The notes beneath the pieces are model-generated. The model did not search any database. It saw nothing but the letters and a program-made list of their open reading frames with translations, and was not told the origin of the DNA. Source: Ichthyophis bannanicus (Eukaryota; Chordata; Amphibia; Gymnophiona; Ichthyophiidae). From it: 64,000 bases of DNA. Positions within the stretch are counted from its first letter, which is position 1. Each line of letters opens with the position of its first letter. Positions 34,531 to 45,834 of this stretch are shown here, piece after piece. Made by a program: the position numbers and the translations under genes. Location of the stretch: assembly GCA_033557465.1 (NCBI GenBank), contig CM066036.1:720577828-720641827 (forward strand). Reading direction: 5' to 3'.

Positions 34531-36040
34531 TAGATTCTTCACTGAATCCTTCTTTCCTGTTTTGAGGTTTAGAACCTGTAGTCTGCTTCTTCTCATTACA
34601 AGCATCTACATCACTTCCATCCTAAATTTTACACGTCTCTCTTTTAAAGAGACAGCATTCCTTTTAGCTCATAGAGCTTCTTAGGATGATTATGCTTTAC
34701 AGGTAGTAAAGTTACTCCTCTTCCTCCTAAGTAGACAGAGGAGTAACAACTGTCAATAAAGTTGCTATGCCTTTACCTTTGACAGTTTTCTCCTGTATCA
34801 GCATGTCTCATATTACTTTTTCAGAGATTTACTCCATCGTAAGTCTTTTTTCAACTCTGTCCCTCTTACTAAGACATTTTGGTCTGTAAGAGTGATACCA
34901 CTTAACTGGAGGGCTTATCCCTAAGCCCCTGAGTTTTCTACCTATTCCAGTAAAGGGTTTTCATTTCAGAGTTGTCTCCCCCCTGCATTCTTGTTTTGTG
35001 GCAGCTTCTCAGACAATGACGGAGTCTTACCACTCCTACTTATGTCTGTAGGTCCTTGTTCCAATCTTGGGACCTAAAATTTGTTTCTGCTGCCCTAACA
35101 ATAGTTAAAAGGGCAGGGGCTCTTAGTGGTTAGACCACTGACTTGCTGACCAAGCAACCAGGGGTTGATCTCCAATATCAATCCTTTCTGGCCTTAGTAC
35201 TAAGTCCCAGACAGGCTATGAGTAAGAACCTTTTCTGGCTTTATTGTTGCAGACACATCAGCATACCTTCTATCCTTAGCCTTCTCCAATCCTTGGGCTT
35301 TGGTGGAGTAGTTCAGGTTACATACTGGCTCTTAAACAGCCAGGTTTTTCTTCTAACCAACCTGCAACATGCTCTCTGCATCTCTACAGAGCAGCTCTGC
35401 ACTATGGGCCCTTGCTAGAGAGCAAATAATTCCAGATGGTTGGGAAGGGCTTTACCTAGTCATGACTACTGGGTTCTTCCCTACCCTTACCATCTCCATT
35501 AAAGTCTCCTTCTACAATAAAGGACACAGACCTTTAATTATGTTAAGACCTAAAGAATTATTCAATTCCCTGGGTTGGTTCACATCTCCAGTGGACCCCT
35601 TCACCAGGGATGGTTTTCTTTTCGTAACAGCCAGTCCTTGTCTTGTATTTTCCTTCCACCCTCAATTCTTCATGGGGAAATTCATATTGAGCGCAAGAAT
35701 GCATGATACTCATTTTGCCCTCATAGAAGGGTAAATATGGTATCTCATTTCATTGCATCTTCTTCTGCAGCTGCCATACTGGAGTTATGGAAGGATCAAG
35801 ACTTACTGCCTGCGGATTAAAAACATCCTCTGCATTTTTTCACGTAGGCCTCCATTCCTGGTTATTCAAGGGCTAGAATTCTTAGAGGAATCTAGACTTC
35901 TCCTTGTCAGTGAGAGCACTCCCTTAGCTCTCCCACTCATAACCAGGGAGAACGGATTCCCTAAACATCTCCTCAAGCAGGTATTTCCCTTCTTGTTATT
36001 AGATGAATCTTTCTCTCTCCACATATCCCTATGTGGGGAC
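34531..36040. other. Decayed DIRS interior
   Basis: Where reverse transcriptase and RNase H would be expected I see no catalytic motifs. Frames of up to 121 codons (35369-35734) have no recognisable domain. At 35123-35180 a tRNA-like piece (TAGTGGTTAGACCACTG...GGGGTTGATCTCC) could be a small SINE scrap. Confidence 0.4.
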
Positions 36041-36043
36041 ATG

Positions 36044-36098
<55 letters not shown>

Positions 36099-36230
36099 AG
36101 ATATAGATATATACATGTATATAGATATATGCATATCTGTGCCTATATATATATATTTTTATTTATTTATTTATTTATTTATATAAATAGATATATCTGT
36201 ATCTACCTATATATATATTGGAATATATAA
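36041..36230 (+). repeat. (TA)n / (GATATA)n microsatellite
   Basis: About 35 bases of TA repeats pass into five 'gatata' units, then AT-rich sequence with (TTTA)n near 36155-36180. A 75-codon Tyr/Ile frame across it is an artefact. Confidence 0.9.
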
Positions 36231-36289
36231 TAGTAGGTGGATATGTATCTATATACTTTTTCTATCTGTCTGCCTAGGTTTATATATAT

Positions 36290-36480
36290 ATGTAAATAGC
36301 CCACCCTGTATATAGCTCAAACAAATCAAGCACCCAACACATCCCTCACACAACTAAGTTTTATCCTCACTGCATGTACAACACACACACTTTACCTGAT
36401 TGCTTGCTGTGATACCACCTTGATTATTAAGATAAGGCGGTTTAGAAATACTGTTAAATAAATAAATAAATAAATAAATA
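36290..36480 (+). mobile_element. LINE 3' tail nested in the DIRS element
   Basis: Ends 'gtgataccaccttgattatt', 'aaggcggtttagaaatactg' and (AAAT)n, then TATATAT. Same type as 23545-23898, inserted in the TA-rich tract. Confidence 0.7.
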
Positions 36481-37113
36481 TATATTTCCTATAGGGCTCT
36501 GACAGATAGTCACTATCCCTATCAATGCTGCTCCAGCATGCTTAGGGTTCTACATAAACAACCACTTCTCTGTGGTAGTTAAAAGATTTTTTCACCATAA
36601 CCTTCAGGTTAGGTACATCTGAAGTCCTCCATCTACCATCTTTTTTTCTTAAGTGACTTCAATTAGGAAGGACATTCTGAATCTTCAGAAAATAGGAGGC
36701 TACAATGCCTCATACTTCTGTCCTTCTTTGTCATCGGATATAGGGGTCTTCAATACCCCTCTTCTCCTATAAGAACTATGTCTCTTTAAGGTCAAAAGAG
36801 TTTCAGGCTTATCTAATAGGGACTTCCGCATTTCCCGCAAAGGTCCTGCCTCATTGAACTACCCCGGTTTCCGCTGGGACTTTTTCTCGCCCTAAAGGTT
36901 CTGACCTCAACCTGTCTTTTGCACAGTGTATTTACCTCTGCTCTACATTGAGGTACTCCTTGAGGATATTCTGCTGGTTCATATTAGCAGATCCATATGA
37001 ACCTCCATAAACGTTTTACAATACCTCCAGGTGAGGTCCATATTGGTATATTGCAGTTCAATATTTACTACTAGATATTATCTACACAGGGTCTCAAATC
37101 TAGGCGTCCTGTT

Positions 37114-37484
37114 CAATGTTCCCTCTAATTTTCTGTAGGCTGTGTGCGCATAAAATATCATCTGTGTGCAGCTTTTGAAGGAAGATTAAATTTTTGTGCG
37201 CCACATAAGGACACTCGGAGTTATATACTTTAAAATTTGACTACACGTCAGAATACAGTATGTACACCACATTGATTTTAATCAAATTAAATGAAAATAG
37301 ACAATTACTAAATGAAGCGGAAAATTTCTAGTAATTACAATCATAACTGTTAAATTTTAAGACGTCTGTGTTGTTTTCTATCAGAATCAGAGCCGTAATT
37401 TTTGTGCGCTCTGTTGTAAAGTATGTGCGCTCTCCCGGCGAGGTGTGTGCGCGCGCACACGCGCACAGCTTAGAGGGAACAGTG
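37114..37484. mobile_element. hAT MITE, 371 bp
   Basis: Inverted ends CAATGTTCCCTCTAA and TTAGAGGGAACAGTG are flanked by a perfect 8-bp duplication GTCCTGTT (37106-37113, 37485-37492), the hAT target-site length. The right part has a GTGTGCGCGCGCACACGCGC alternating purine-pyrimidine stretch. No coding capacity. It is nested in the DIRS element and is therefore younger. Confidence 0.9.
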
Positions 37485-37629
37485 GTCCTGTTTGGTCCAG
37501 CTGTTCCATAGCACATCTTTTTAGTTCAACTCCTACCCTCCATCCCCAGGATGCCTGAGGTTCTGTCGAATAACATGGCCTTCTCAGATTTGCAACATGC
37601 TGGGACTCCTCCAGGCATCTTAGCTTGGG

Positions 37630-37735
37630 AGTCCCCGTATGTGAAGACTCATTCCTGCTTGTTCCTGGAGATAGCACAGTTAATTATCTGTAACAGGTGA
37701 TCTCTGGGAACAGCAGGAATAAGTCTTCACAACTC
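37630..37735. repeat. DIRS internal complementary region
   Basis: 'tgtgaagactcattcctgct...tcctggagat' is the complement of the left extremity (32122-32161). It is followed at once by 'agcacagttaattatctgta...gggaacagcagg', the complement of the right extremity (37945-38000). In the known DIRS cycle this region aligns the two ends for circle formation before integration by the recombinase. Confidence 0.85.
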
Positions 37736-37799
37736 ACCCACCTCCCCTAGGAGTTGTATCTCTCTATCTCTATCTTTCCCCTCTCTCTCTCTCTTTGTC

Positions 37800-38000
37800 T
37801 CAGCTTTAAAACTTAACTGAGGAGAGGCAGTTGGGAAAGGCGGGAAGGCAGCACGCAGGCGTGGTGGGATGCTTCCAAAAGCATTTTGATTGGATGCTGG
37901 GGAGCGTTCCCGCGCAGACTGTCAGTACCGACGTACCCATATGTGAAGACTTATTCCTGCTGTTCCCAGAGATCACTTGTTACAGGTAAGTAACTGTGCT
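37800..38000 (-). repeat. DIRS right inverted terminal repeat
   Basis: Inverse of 32122-32290, plus an extra outermost block 'cacttgttacaggtaagtaa' and 'ctgtgct' found only at this end and in the internal complementary region. Confidence 0.85.
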
Positions 38001-38125
38001 TTCTTTACAGGAAGAGAGGTAGATGTATGGAACAGACTCCAAGCGGAGGTGGTGTAAATGAGAACTATATTTGAATTCAAAGCTTGGGAGAAAAACAGGA
38101 TCTCTGAGTGAGAGAAAGGGATTAT
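38001..38125 (+). mobile_element. CR1-like LINE fragment, right of the DIRS element
   Basis: 'ttctttacaggaagagaggt' then 'gatgtatggaacagactcca' encodes the FLYRKREVDVWNRLQAEVV end, continuing 31930-32121 directly. Confidence 0.75.
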
Positions 38126-38129
38126 AGAA

Positions 38130-38345
38130 TATAAGAACATAATGTGTACCATACTGGGTCAGACCAAGGGTACATCAAGCCCAGTATCCTGTTTCCTAAA
38201 GTGGCCAGTCCAGGACATAAGTACCTGTCATATTCCCAAAAGGTATACAGATTCCATGTTGCTTGTCTCAGGGGTAAGCAGTGGATTTCCAAAGTCCCTT
38301 TAATAATAGTTTATAGACTTTTTGCTCCAGGAACTCATTGACAAA
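38130..38345 (-). mobile_element. CR1 3' untranslated fragment
   Basis: Antisense CR1 tail: 'aagaacataatgtgtaccat', 'actgggtcagaccaagggta', then 'gcccagtatcctgtttccta'. Confidence 0.85.
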
Positions 38346-38444
38346 TTGAGTGCACCTCCTTCTCCACACTCTCCAGATGATTGCCTAACAAAATAAGCAC
38401 TTTTGAGATTTCTATTTGTGCCTGGAACAGCTATAAACTTTGAC

Positions 38445-38695
38445 ACAATTCAGGATGTCCAGGATGTGTCAGAAATTGGGTGAGGACATCTAAGTTCTTG
38501 GGATCACACCCAGCCATGCCTCCATCATGCCACCATACTGACTTGGATGTTCTCATGCTGGGGACATCCATAGACCCTGTTTCTAAAATGGCTCTGGGGA
38601 TGTCTCTGTTTTGGAGGTTCCTATGCCCATTTTAAGTCATCCAAATCATGAATAAGGCTTCTAAAATAACCCCCTTAATGTTCAATTTGGCACAT
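38445..38695 (-). mobile_element. MITE of the 'GGGGGTYATTTTRGAAGC' family
   Basis: The minus strand starts 'agggggttattttagaagcc' and has 'gagacatccccagagccatt' and 'gatgtccccagcatgagaac'. 52293-52510 is a plus-strand relative with the same blocks. Superfamily unknown. Confidence 0.65.
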
Positions 38696-39250
38696 GTTAA
38701 CTGCACGCTCTGGCCTTATGTTAACACACACCGGTTTTCATGCTGCCAATCATGAATTAGGGTGCAGAATGGGTGGACTATAGGTGAAAAGTGGGAATTT
38801 ATTTATTAGTATTTAGCTCACGCCTTTCCAGCACACATTCAAGGCAATTTATATTCAGGTACAGCAGTTATTTCCCTGTCCTCAAAGGGTTTACAATTTA
38901 AGATTGCACCTGAGGTAATGGAAGGTTAAGTGCCTTGCCCAAAGCCACAAGGAGGGGCATGGTGAACAGATTGCAGTTACATACTAACTATCAATGTTGC
39001 CATTAGCATGGGTTCACCTGTACCACCTCAATAGGTGGAGGAACTGTATGTGCACCAGTGGTACCTGTGCTGTGCATTAGGGTACTCATCTGTGCATTAA
39101 CTGTTAGGAACATGCTGATCATGCCCCAACCAACAGTTACTGCAGAGTCTTTACGCTTAACACATGTTAGTTGTTGTGCTAAATGCGACATGTGCACAAA
39201 TGGTAGTTCCATCTTAGAAATCTTGCCCTGGGGACCCTCATCATGACTTT
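38696..39250. mobile_element. Mixed repeat stretch with an L2-type SINE/LINE scrap
   Basis: 38795-38965 is an inverse L2-type 3' scrap ('tttatttattagtatttagc', 'tttccctgtcctcaaagggt', then a CORE-like 'ggttaagtgccttgcccaaa'). It sits in a sequence with many GTTAAC/GCATTA words like those in the 18275-18717 MITE. Confidence 0.55.
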
Positions 39251-42200
39251 CTCTCCCTATATACATGCATATATACAAAATTGTTCATATAACAGAAATA
39301 TACCTATGTATTTAATCAGTCAGGGTAGATGGGATAATGCGGGCCATAAAAAGGTGAAGCCATTCCTCATCCTGACTATTTCCAAGTGGTTAGGAATTGT
39401 TTGGCTTTTTGTCAGTTTTAGTTCATTAACCTGAGAGTTTAAAGTCAAGACTCATACAGCTAGTCCCTCGTTATCTAGAATCGTATGCTGACCACAACAT
39501 CAAGGGATTCATTCACATTTGCTGAAGACGAGCTTTTACTTTAAGAAATACATGTCTGTGATATGCATCGTAGTGTAGCACTGTGAGTAAATGTGCTAAG
39601 CGATCTAAAGCACGCTGCTGAAAGTATTTCATCCTACATATGAAAATGTTTTAGAAAGTGGAGTAATGAGATTCATATTGACAGTAATTCTTCATTAGAC
39701 TAACTATCATATGAAAGAAAAAGAGCTGTTTTAATATTGCTGTATCTCTGTAGCACCATTGTGTAAATAGCTTTGTCTATATTATGTGGTACTGTCCTGC
39801 CCTCTTGTGCTGTTATAGAGAACTAAACCTAACAGTGGGTTGGTTTATTCTCAAACACAAACTGGAAAATGCTGTCACTTCTCACTTTTCTAGCAAGTTC
39901 AAGGTTATTGCCTAGCTATTTTCAGCTCATCTCTTCTTGAGCCCTGCCGGGAAATGACAAGGTAACATGATTCAGGGTCAGCTGTATTACAGGAACCATT
40001 ACATAAATGAAGAAAGCGGAAATCAATCCCTGCTGACAGTGTCTTCAGGATAATCAGAGCTCACTCCATGCCACTGCCGTCTCCTCTGAAGCAGACTCCA
40101 TGCTACGTCTGTCATATCTTTTCAAAAAAAAAACATATTCTGACTTCTGGCTAAATAAAGAATTATTTCACATAGACTTGCATTTAAGTTGTTGTTCTAG
40201 TAAGCTTTAACAGTTTGCAAACAATCATCTTGACAAGAAAAGTGGCCTGTAGCTGTAGCAGCTGAGGTCATGCAGTTAATTGTCATTGAAATCATTTCCA
40301 CGTAAGGCAATTTATTGTGTTTTTTTCTCAAACTTCTCTGTACTGGATATAAATGGTCCAAGTAAGATAATATAAACATGAACAACTTCATATAATCTCA
40401 ATTGTGTTACTAGAGGTGGGTGGGGGGAGGTCTTTTAGCTTGACCTTTTACTATACTTCATACCCTTTAGTCTTCCTACCAAGTACTCTGTTCCTTTCAG
40501 CAGCGCATTTAAATACTGCCTTATTCGTAAGACAGGAGGCATAATACAGCAAAGTCTATGGACCCGATGGAAAATACTGTTAAGAGAAGAATTTTCTAAA
40601 AGTAAATTATGTATTTATATAGAGCTATCTCTGGAGAGTGAAACCAGCATCCTTTATAAAAAGGTGGCTTCAAAAATGTATTTTAAATGCATAGAAGCAG
40701 AACACTAAAAAAGCAGACGATTCAGTGTCTGAAAGTACAAAGATTACGAAAATGAAAACAATACAGAATTAAATTTCTTTGTTTCTATATCAAACCCAGA
40801 AATAAATTAAGATACGATTGCATCTATTTGCAGATGGTAGTGATGGCTTTAACTGCACTGAACTACATTTCTCCATATTTTTACAGACTGCTCCATCCTT
40901 CGTGTTCAGCGAGTGCTCAGTTTCCAAATGAACTGAAACCTTGGAACGCCTTTTGCTGTCTATTCTTGTGTACAGAGTACACTTGCCATTGTCTGTGATC
41001 TTATCAGCACTAACTTTTTTCTGCATTAGTTTTATGTTAAATGTAGCAAGATATCCTACTTAGCACGGAATTAAAAGCACCTTGGCTTGCTAGACATGTT
41101 AAGCTCCTCGGGCTTAACAGAGGATACATGGCTGTCAGGTCTAGGGGAAAACAGTTTTCCACTCATCTGTCTCACCCACCTTGTGCTCCTGTTAAAACTG
41201 CCAAGTGTTTACCACTTCATTTAAGAACAATTTACCATAATATTAGTTGTTAAAAAATCCAAATACAGAACTCCTAGAGCTATAAAATGGATTAGAAGCA
41301 ATTTAAAAAAGAATTAACAAACTAGAGTAAGAGTATTCTGTCAACAAATAAATGCTTCATCATAGCACTGTAATTCGGAATTTTAATTACCCCTCTGCTT
41401 CTGTAACAAAACAATGCCTGAACTGCCAGCCATTTGAATCTCTCACAGGTCATTGAGCATTCTAGTTAATTACTCTATGAATAGCCTGTTTTTCTCCCCT
41501 CTGGAAACACGTTTCTAATGGCAGTCAAGGTCTGACAAATGTGTCATCTACATAATTAGCTAGGAAGCAACACAAAACATTAAACATGCTTTGTGCCGAC
41601 AACTATCAAAACATTTCATTTGTTGTCAATTATTCATCACTTTGTAGGTTCTGAAGGGGTTGTTATTATGGAAATAAGTCCAGATGCTAACAAGGTTAGA
41701 GTTTTGGATTCAAATTACTAATCAAAATACTAACTTAAAAAAAACTACAAAAAAACAAAAACAAAAATTCTATTGTATCTAGATATAAGGCAATATTCAA
41801 TCAACAGTAAATTAAGAAGAAAATATGATTTTCTCAAGATGGATTCACCATTGTAGCCTACAAAATGAGTATGGGTTTAGAAAGATATCTCTAGTTAAAA
41901 TATCAGGTCTCAGGGTAATCAATAGAGATGTGCAGAAAATTTAGTCAAAATACTTAAAGCAGCTGAATATTTGCTTGGTTGAAGAGTTTTCAGATTTTTC
42001 TCAATAAAGGTGCGGAAGATATTGGCATTCCCTGGATGTGGTAGGGAGGGGGGATGACTATAGATTGAATCAGATTCACTACAAATTTGCTTTCTTGAGA
42101 ACCCACATTGAATATGTCCCATGCAGTCCCTTTAAATTGGGTGAATTTGCTTGAAAGCCAATGCAGCCTTGTTGATTTGAGACATACACATTCGATTAAA

Positions 42201-42470
42201 AAAAGTTTAACAAAATGATTTAATGAAACTGCAAGCTTGTTATAAGTTTATTTAACTAAGTTGTAAATTTTTCAAATAGTGGATGAGAGTAGTATTTAGA
42301 GAGTAGTAGTTTATTCTTATATACCTTCTTTTACAAAATAATTCAAAGTTGTAAAACAATACAAAATGTATATTTTCTCTTGTTTTCTTAGAGTTCTTCA
42401 TAGTATTGCAAAATTATATGTATTCTTATTTTCAAATTTTATATTTTCATCCTTTTTTTAATTAGTGTAA
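39251..42470. other. Low-repeat noncoding island 2
   Basis: About 3.2 kb of AT-rich sequence without recognised repeats, long frames or satellites. Around 41400-41680 there are several homeodomain-like TTAATTA/TAATTA cores, TGTCAATTATTCAT and similar words. It could be unique host DNA holding conserved noncoding elements. The longest frames (60-80 codons) show no domain. Confidence 0.35.
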
Positions 42471-43832
42471 CATAGGGACAAGTTAGGAGCAAACATTGAT
42501 TCACAATAAGTGCAAAAGTTGTGCGCTGCTGGGGGCATCGTCAGCAAATGCCATGCAGTTCGAGAACGAGGCATGCTCATATTTTGTGGGCCCATGTTAA
42601 TTGCATTGTCAGATAGCACTGGTGTGCTCACACTATCTGCCAAAGAATTTAATGTACGTCTCTGCATGAAAAAAAAAAAGTTTAAAAAACCTTATCATTT
42701 GGCAAGCCTCCCAACCCCAATCAAGTCATCCTCCTCCCCAGTCCAAACTTGACCGTCAAATCAATAGCCACCTCTCTGATCCAAGCCCTGTCTCCTCAAA
42801 CAATAACCCTCCCCTATCCAAGTGCAACTGTTGTACAGAGGACAAGAACGCTTGAATGCATATGACCATTCAGTAAACTATATAACTAGGAACCAAAATT
42901 TCAGCAACTATGTACAAATACGGGTTGAGCAGAAGCGATCCCCTCTGCTCCTGTCACATTGCTGTTTGGATTCAAAATGGCAGCTATGACAACTAGCACT
43001 ATTTTTGTGGTACTACTGATAGGGGTCATTCTGTCAAAAAAGCACAACCACTCCTTATTTGGCAAATTGACACTTAGTGCTAATACCACTTTTTTTTTTT
43101 TTAGTGCTATCAAGTCAGTGTTGACTCATAGCAACCCAGCTACCTCTAGGTTTTCTTGGCAATGTATCACCAGAAGTAGATTGCCAGCCTTTTCTTCTGA
43201 GGCAATGGAGTGTAAAGTGACTTGCCTAAAGTCACAAGGAGTGCCAGTGGGAATTGAACCCTTGATCTTTTGGGTACTAGGCAATTGTATCTAACCACTA
43301 GACTACTCCTCCTAATACCACTAGATTACTGCTAAGGATTGTAGCCCTATTTTGAATCTGGGTGGCAACAGGGTAAAAGTAGAGGGGGATGGCTCCTATC
43401 CCATCCATTGGACATCCAGTGATGCCCCAAGGTAAGTCCCATAGGGGATGTGGAGGGCTGGATTTTGATCCTTGTGGGAGGGGTCTTGAATTTAGGAGTT
43501 ATTGCTTGGGGGAGGCTCATAACTTGAATCGAGTAGTGCATAGTGATTCGGGGGGGGAGGGGGGGTTGGAGGTCTTCTTTTGGGACGGGGAAGAACCACA
43601 CAAACTCTGGTCAGTGGCACCCACACTGTCAGCAACACTGAGAGTTATCATGTGACAATGTACTATGAGCTAATTGTTAGTGCTGGTCATGGCCTCTCTA
43701 TGTCTAACTTAACCCAACCCATGCGAAGCAATTAACATGGGATTTTTACCACACAGCTGTTCTTAGAGCACTAGCTGTTCACACGTTAAAAGAACACTCT
43801 AATAGTTTAGCAGACTTTAGTAAACATCCCCC
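42471..43832. mobile_element. Probable MITE-type repeat with TTTAGTAAACATCCCCC end
   Basis: The right edge at about 43816-43832 (inverted GGGGGATGTTTACTAAA) is close to the Harbinger-like terminal repeat. The left edge is uncertain. Inside are a G-rich stretch (43540-43565) and a nested SINE. Treat the left limit as approximate. Confidence 0.4.
43080..43315 (-). mobile_element. tRNA-derived SINE with RTE-like tail
   Basis: On the minus strand the head reads GTAGTCTAGTGGTTAG (A box) and GGGTTCAATTCCC (B box). Next comes a CORE-like 'cttgtgactttaggcaagtc', then 'ggctggcaatctacttctgg' and 'tatgagtcaacactgacttg' before an A run. The last block resembles the 3' end of BovB-like RTE LINEs ('catgagtcgactccgactcg' at 57100), so an RTE may have moved it. 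Confidence 0.75.
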
Positions 43833-44030
43833 ATAGAGCTTCATGCTGAAATAGGGGGAAAACCCTTCTATAGCACCACCCAACTCAAACAGATATATAG
43901 CATATCTCCACACATCATTCACTTGAAACTTCCATGTTCTAAAACTGGGGGGAGGGAGGGGGGAGATATTCTGCGGCAGCGGCTAGATGTTCTAACATGC
44001 AGTGGTATCACCTGTGGATATTCAGCGGCA
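43833..44030. other. Unclassified
   Basis: Contains a GGGGGGAGGGAGGGGGGAG tract at 43948-43966. No family recognised. Confidence 0.3.
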
Positions 44031-44475
44031 CTATCAGTGTTTATGTTTATGTTTATTGACTTGATATACCACTAAACGAAAAACATCAAAGCGGTTTACA
44101 TAATTCAAAAAATAAAGAAGAACCATAAGGTAAGAGAAGAGGAAAGGAAATTACAATAATGGATAGGAAAGCATACCTAACAGACTCATATGACAAGACA
44201 ATGGAGGGGAGAGAGAGAGGGAGCAGGGGAAATTAAGGTCACACAGAGGGATCAGGGAGGTCAAAGGCAAGGGCAAAGAGATGGGTTTTGAGGCTGTTCT
44301 TGAAGATAGTGTGTCCCTGCTCAAGCCGGATAGAAGAGGGCAGGGAGTTCCACAGGGCTGGGGCGAGGAAGAAAAAGGCAGAGGAGCGAGTGGATTGGAG
44401 GTGAGCACAAGTGGGTGAGGGAAGACGTAGGCAGTTGAGATGGAGGGATCGCAAAGAGCGAGCTGGAGTATGAAA
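44031..44475 (-). mobile_element. L2-clade LINE 3' fragment
   Basis: A minus-strand frame (44239-44454) reads APALWNSLPSSIRLEQ then FKNSLKTHLFALAFDL, the L2 C-terminus. The 3' tail at 44040-44100 has 'tgatataccactaaacgaaa' and 'caaagcggtttacataattc'. Confidence 0.8.
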
Positions 44476-44860
44476 GTGTGTCTTCTAACTGCATTAAACT
44501 CTTTGAATATCCTCCCCTGCCTTTTTATTTTCACGTGGAGCCCTATTCCATAGCATGCACGTCTAGCCCGCAGTTCCGAAGATGGGCCCAATTTAAACCT
44601 GATTCTATAACCGCGGGTATAAACATACCTGTGATTCCAGAATCGGGGACATAGACATTTCCAGCACAGCACACACAAACCACCATGGAGAATCATGGGC
44701 CCTCACTGTCATAACGGGACAAGGGTTGACGCAGCAAATGGTTTGGATGCTCTGAAAAGATGCACGTTTCCTATCCTTCCTGACTCCACATGGCCACGTC
44801 TCCATTGTTAAAACGTGCATCTCCTCAGCTGCTCCTCTCATTGATAGTGTTGTGCTCGTG
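44476..44860. mobile_element. Repeat family E, left part
   Basis: Shares 'gattccagaatcggggacat' type words with 62600-62640 and appears to continue at 47878 after the hAT insertion. Superfamily unknown. Confidence 0.4.
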
Positions 44861-45834
44861 CAGGGGCGGCCCAAGGGGGATGCGGGGCCATGTGCGGAGA
44901 CTCGGTGCGGGGCCTCATTTGCATAAGTGGCCTTATTTGCATAAATATTTGCATAATGCTAACATACACTAACTTTTAGTAAACATGTCTCTTAATGAGT
45001 GTATGGATAAAGAAAGACTAAAAGATTTCTACATTACTATAATCCAGTGCCAACCGCCAGGCACATTAGGAACTACTACAAACGCTGCCCATTTAGAACC
45101 CATAGCAAACCCGCCGTATCCTGACAGCATTACCAGGACTCACAAAGCACCATACCCTACCTATCAAAAGGCAACACTGCAAATATTAAACCAATACATT
45201 TCAGAGAATACTGGGGAAAGAGAACAAGTGACAATGTCAAATAGGAATTACATAAACAGAATACCTCAGCTCAGTTACACATGCAGAACATAGACCATCA
45301 CCAAACAAGGAATCACAATTTAGAAACAGGAAGGCAATAATTAAACTGGGAACCCCAAAAGCCAAACTTGGAATGTACAACAACACTGTAGAAATAAAAC
45401 TATAAATTAATTTCCTGTTGTACCAAACAAAGCACAGACGTTAATGATGCACATTTCCCAGAGCTTTCATATTCCAGTTAATAAATTCAAAATAAAGAGA
45501 TATCTTTCTACCTTTTGTGCATTTTTTTTCAGTTGCAATTGGTCCAGCCACTTTCTTCTGGTTTCTTCATGTTTTCTGCTAACTCTCCATCATCTGCTGT
45601 CCATTTGTCCTTTCTTCTCTCTTCTAGTTTTTTTTCCATTCTCTCTCTCTACATCTGCTTTAGCATACTAATCTTTCTCCTTTTGCTCTTTCCTCATTCC
45701 TATTTCATCCTCACAAATTTTACCCCTCCATCCTCAATCCCCACTTACTCTCCCAATACCCAGCCAATTATAGATTTTTCATCCCTCCCACACAAAATAT
45801 TTTTCCCCTCTCCATTTTACTCTCCCAGCCCCAT

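Larger units (their letters stand above)
32122..38000 (+). mobile_element. DIRS-type retrotransposon, complete ends
   Basis: The element is 5.88 kb and has the diagnostic DIRS architecture. Inverted terminal repeats lie at 32122-32290 and 37800-38000, sharing CAGGAATGAGTCTTCACATA and a GC-rich body. An internal complementary region at 37630-37735 joins the complement of the left extremity to the complement of the right extremity. No target duplication is visible, as expected for tyrosine-recombinase elements. A gag-like gene is present. I could not find reverse transcriptase, RNase H or recombinase motifs in 34530-37600, where the sequence is decayed and carries nested inserts. It is probably non-autonomous or dead. 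Confidence 0.85.

Noticed and set aside
36003..36230. Tyr/Ile-rich peptide frame
   Set aside because: Product of the (TA)n/(GATATA)n microsatellite.
37114..37484. Part of the DIRS coding region
   Set aside because: Perfect 8-bp duplications and inverted ends show it is a separate nested MITE.
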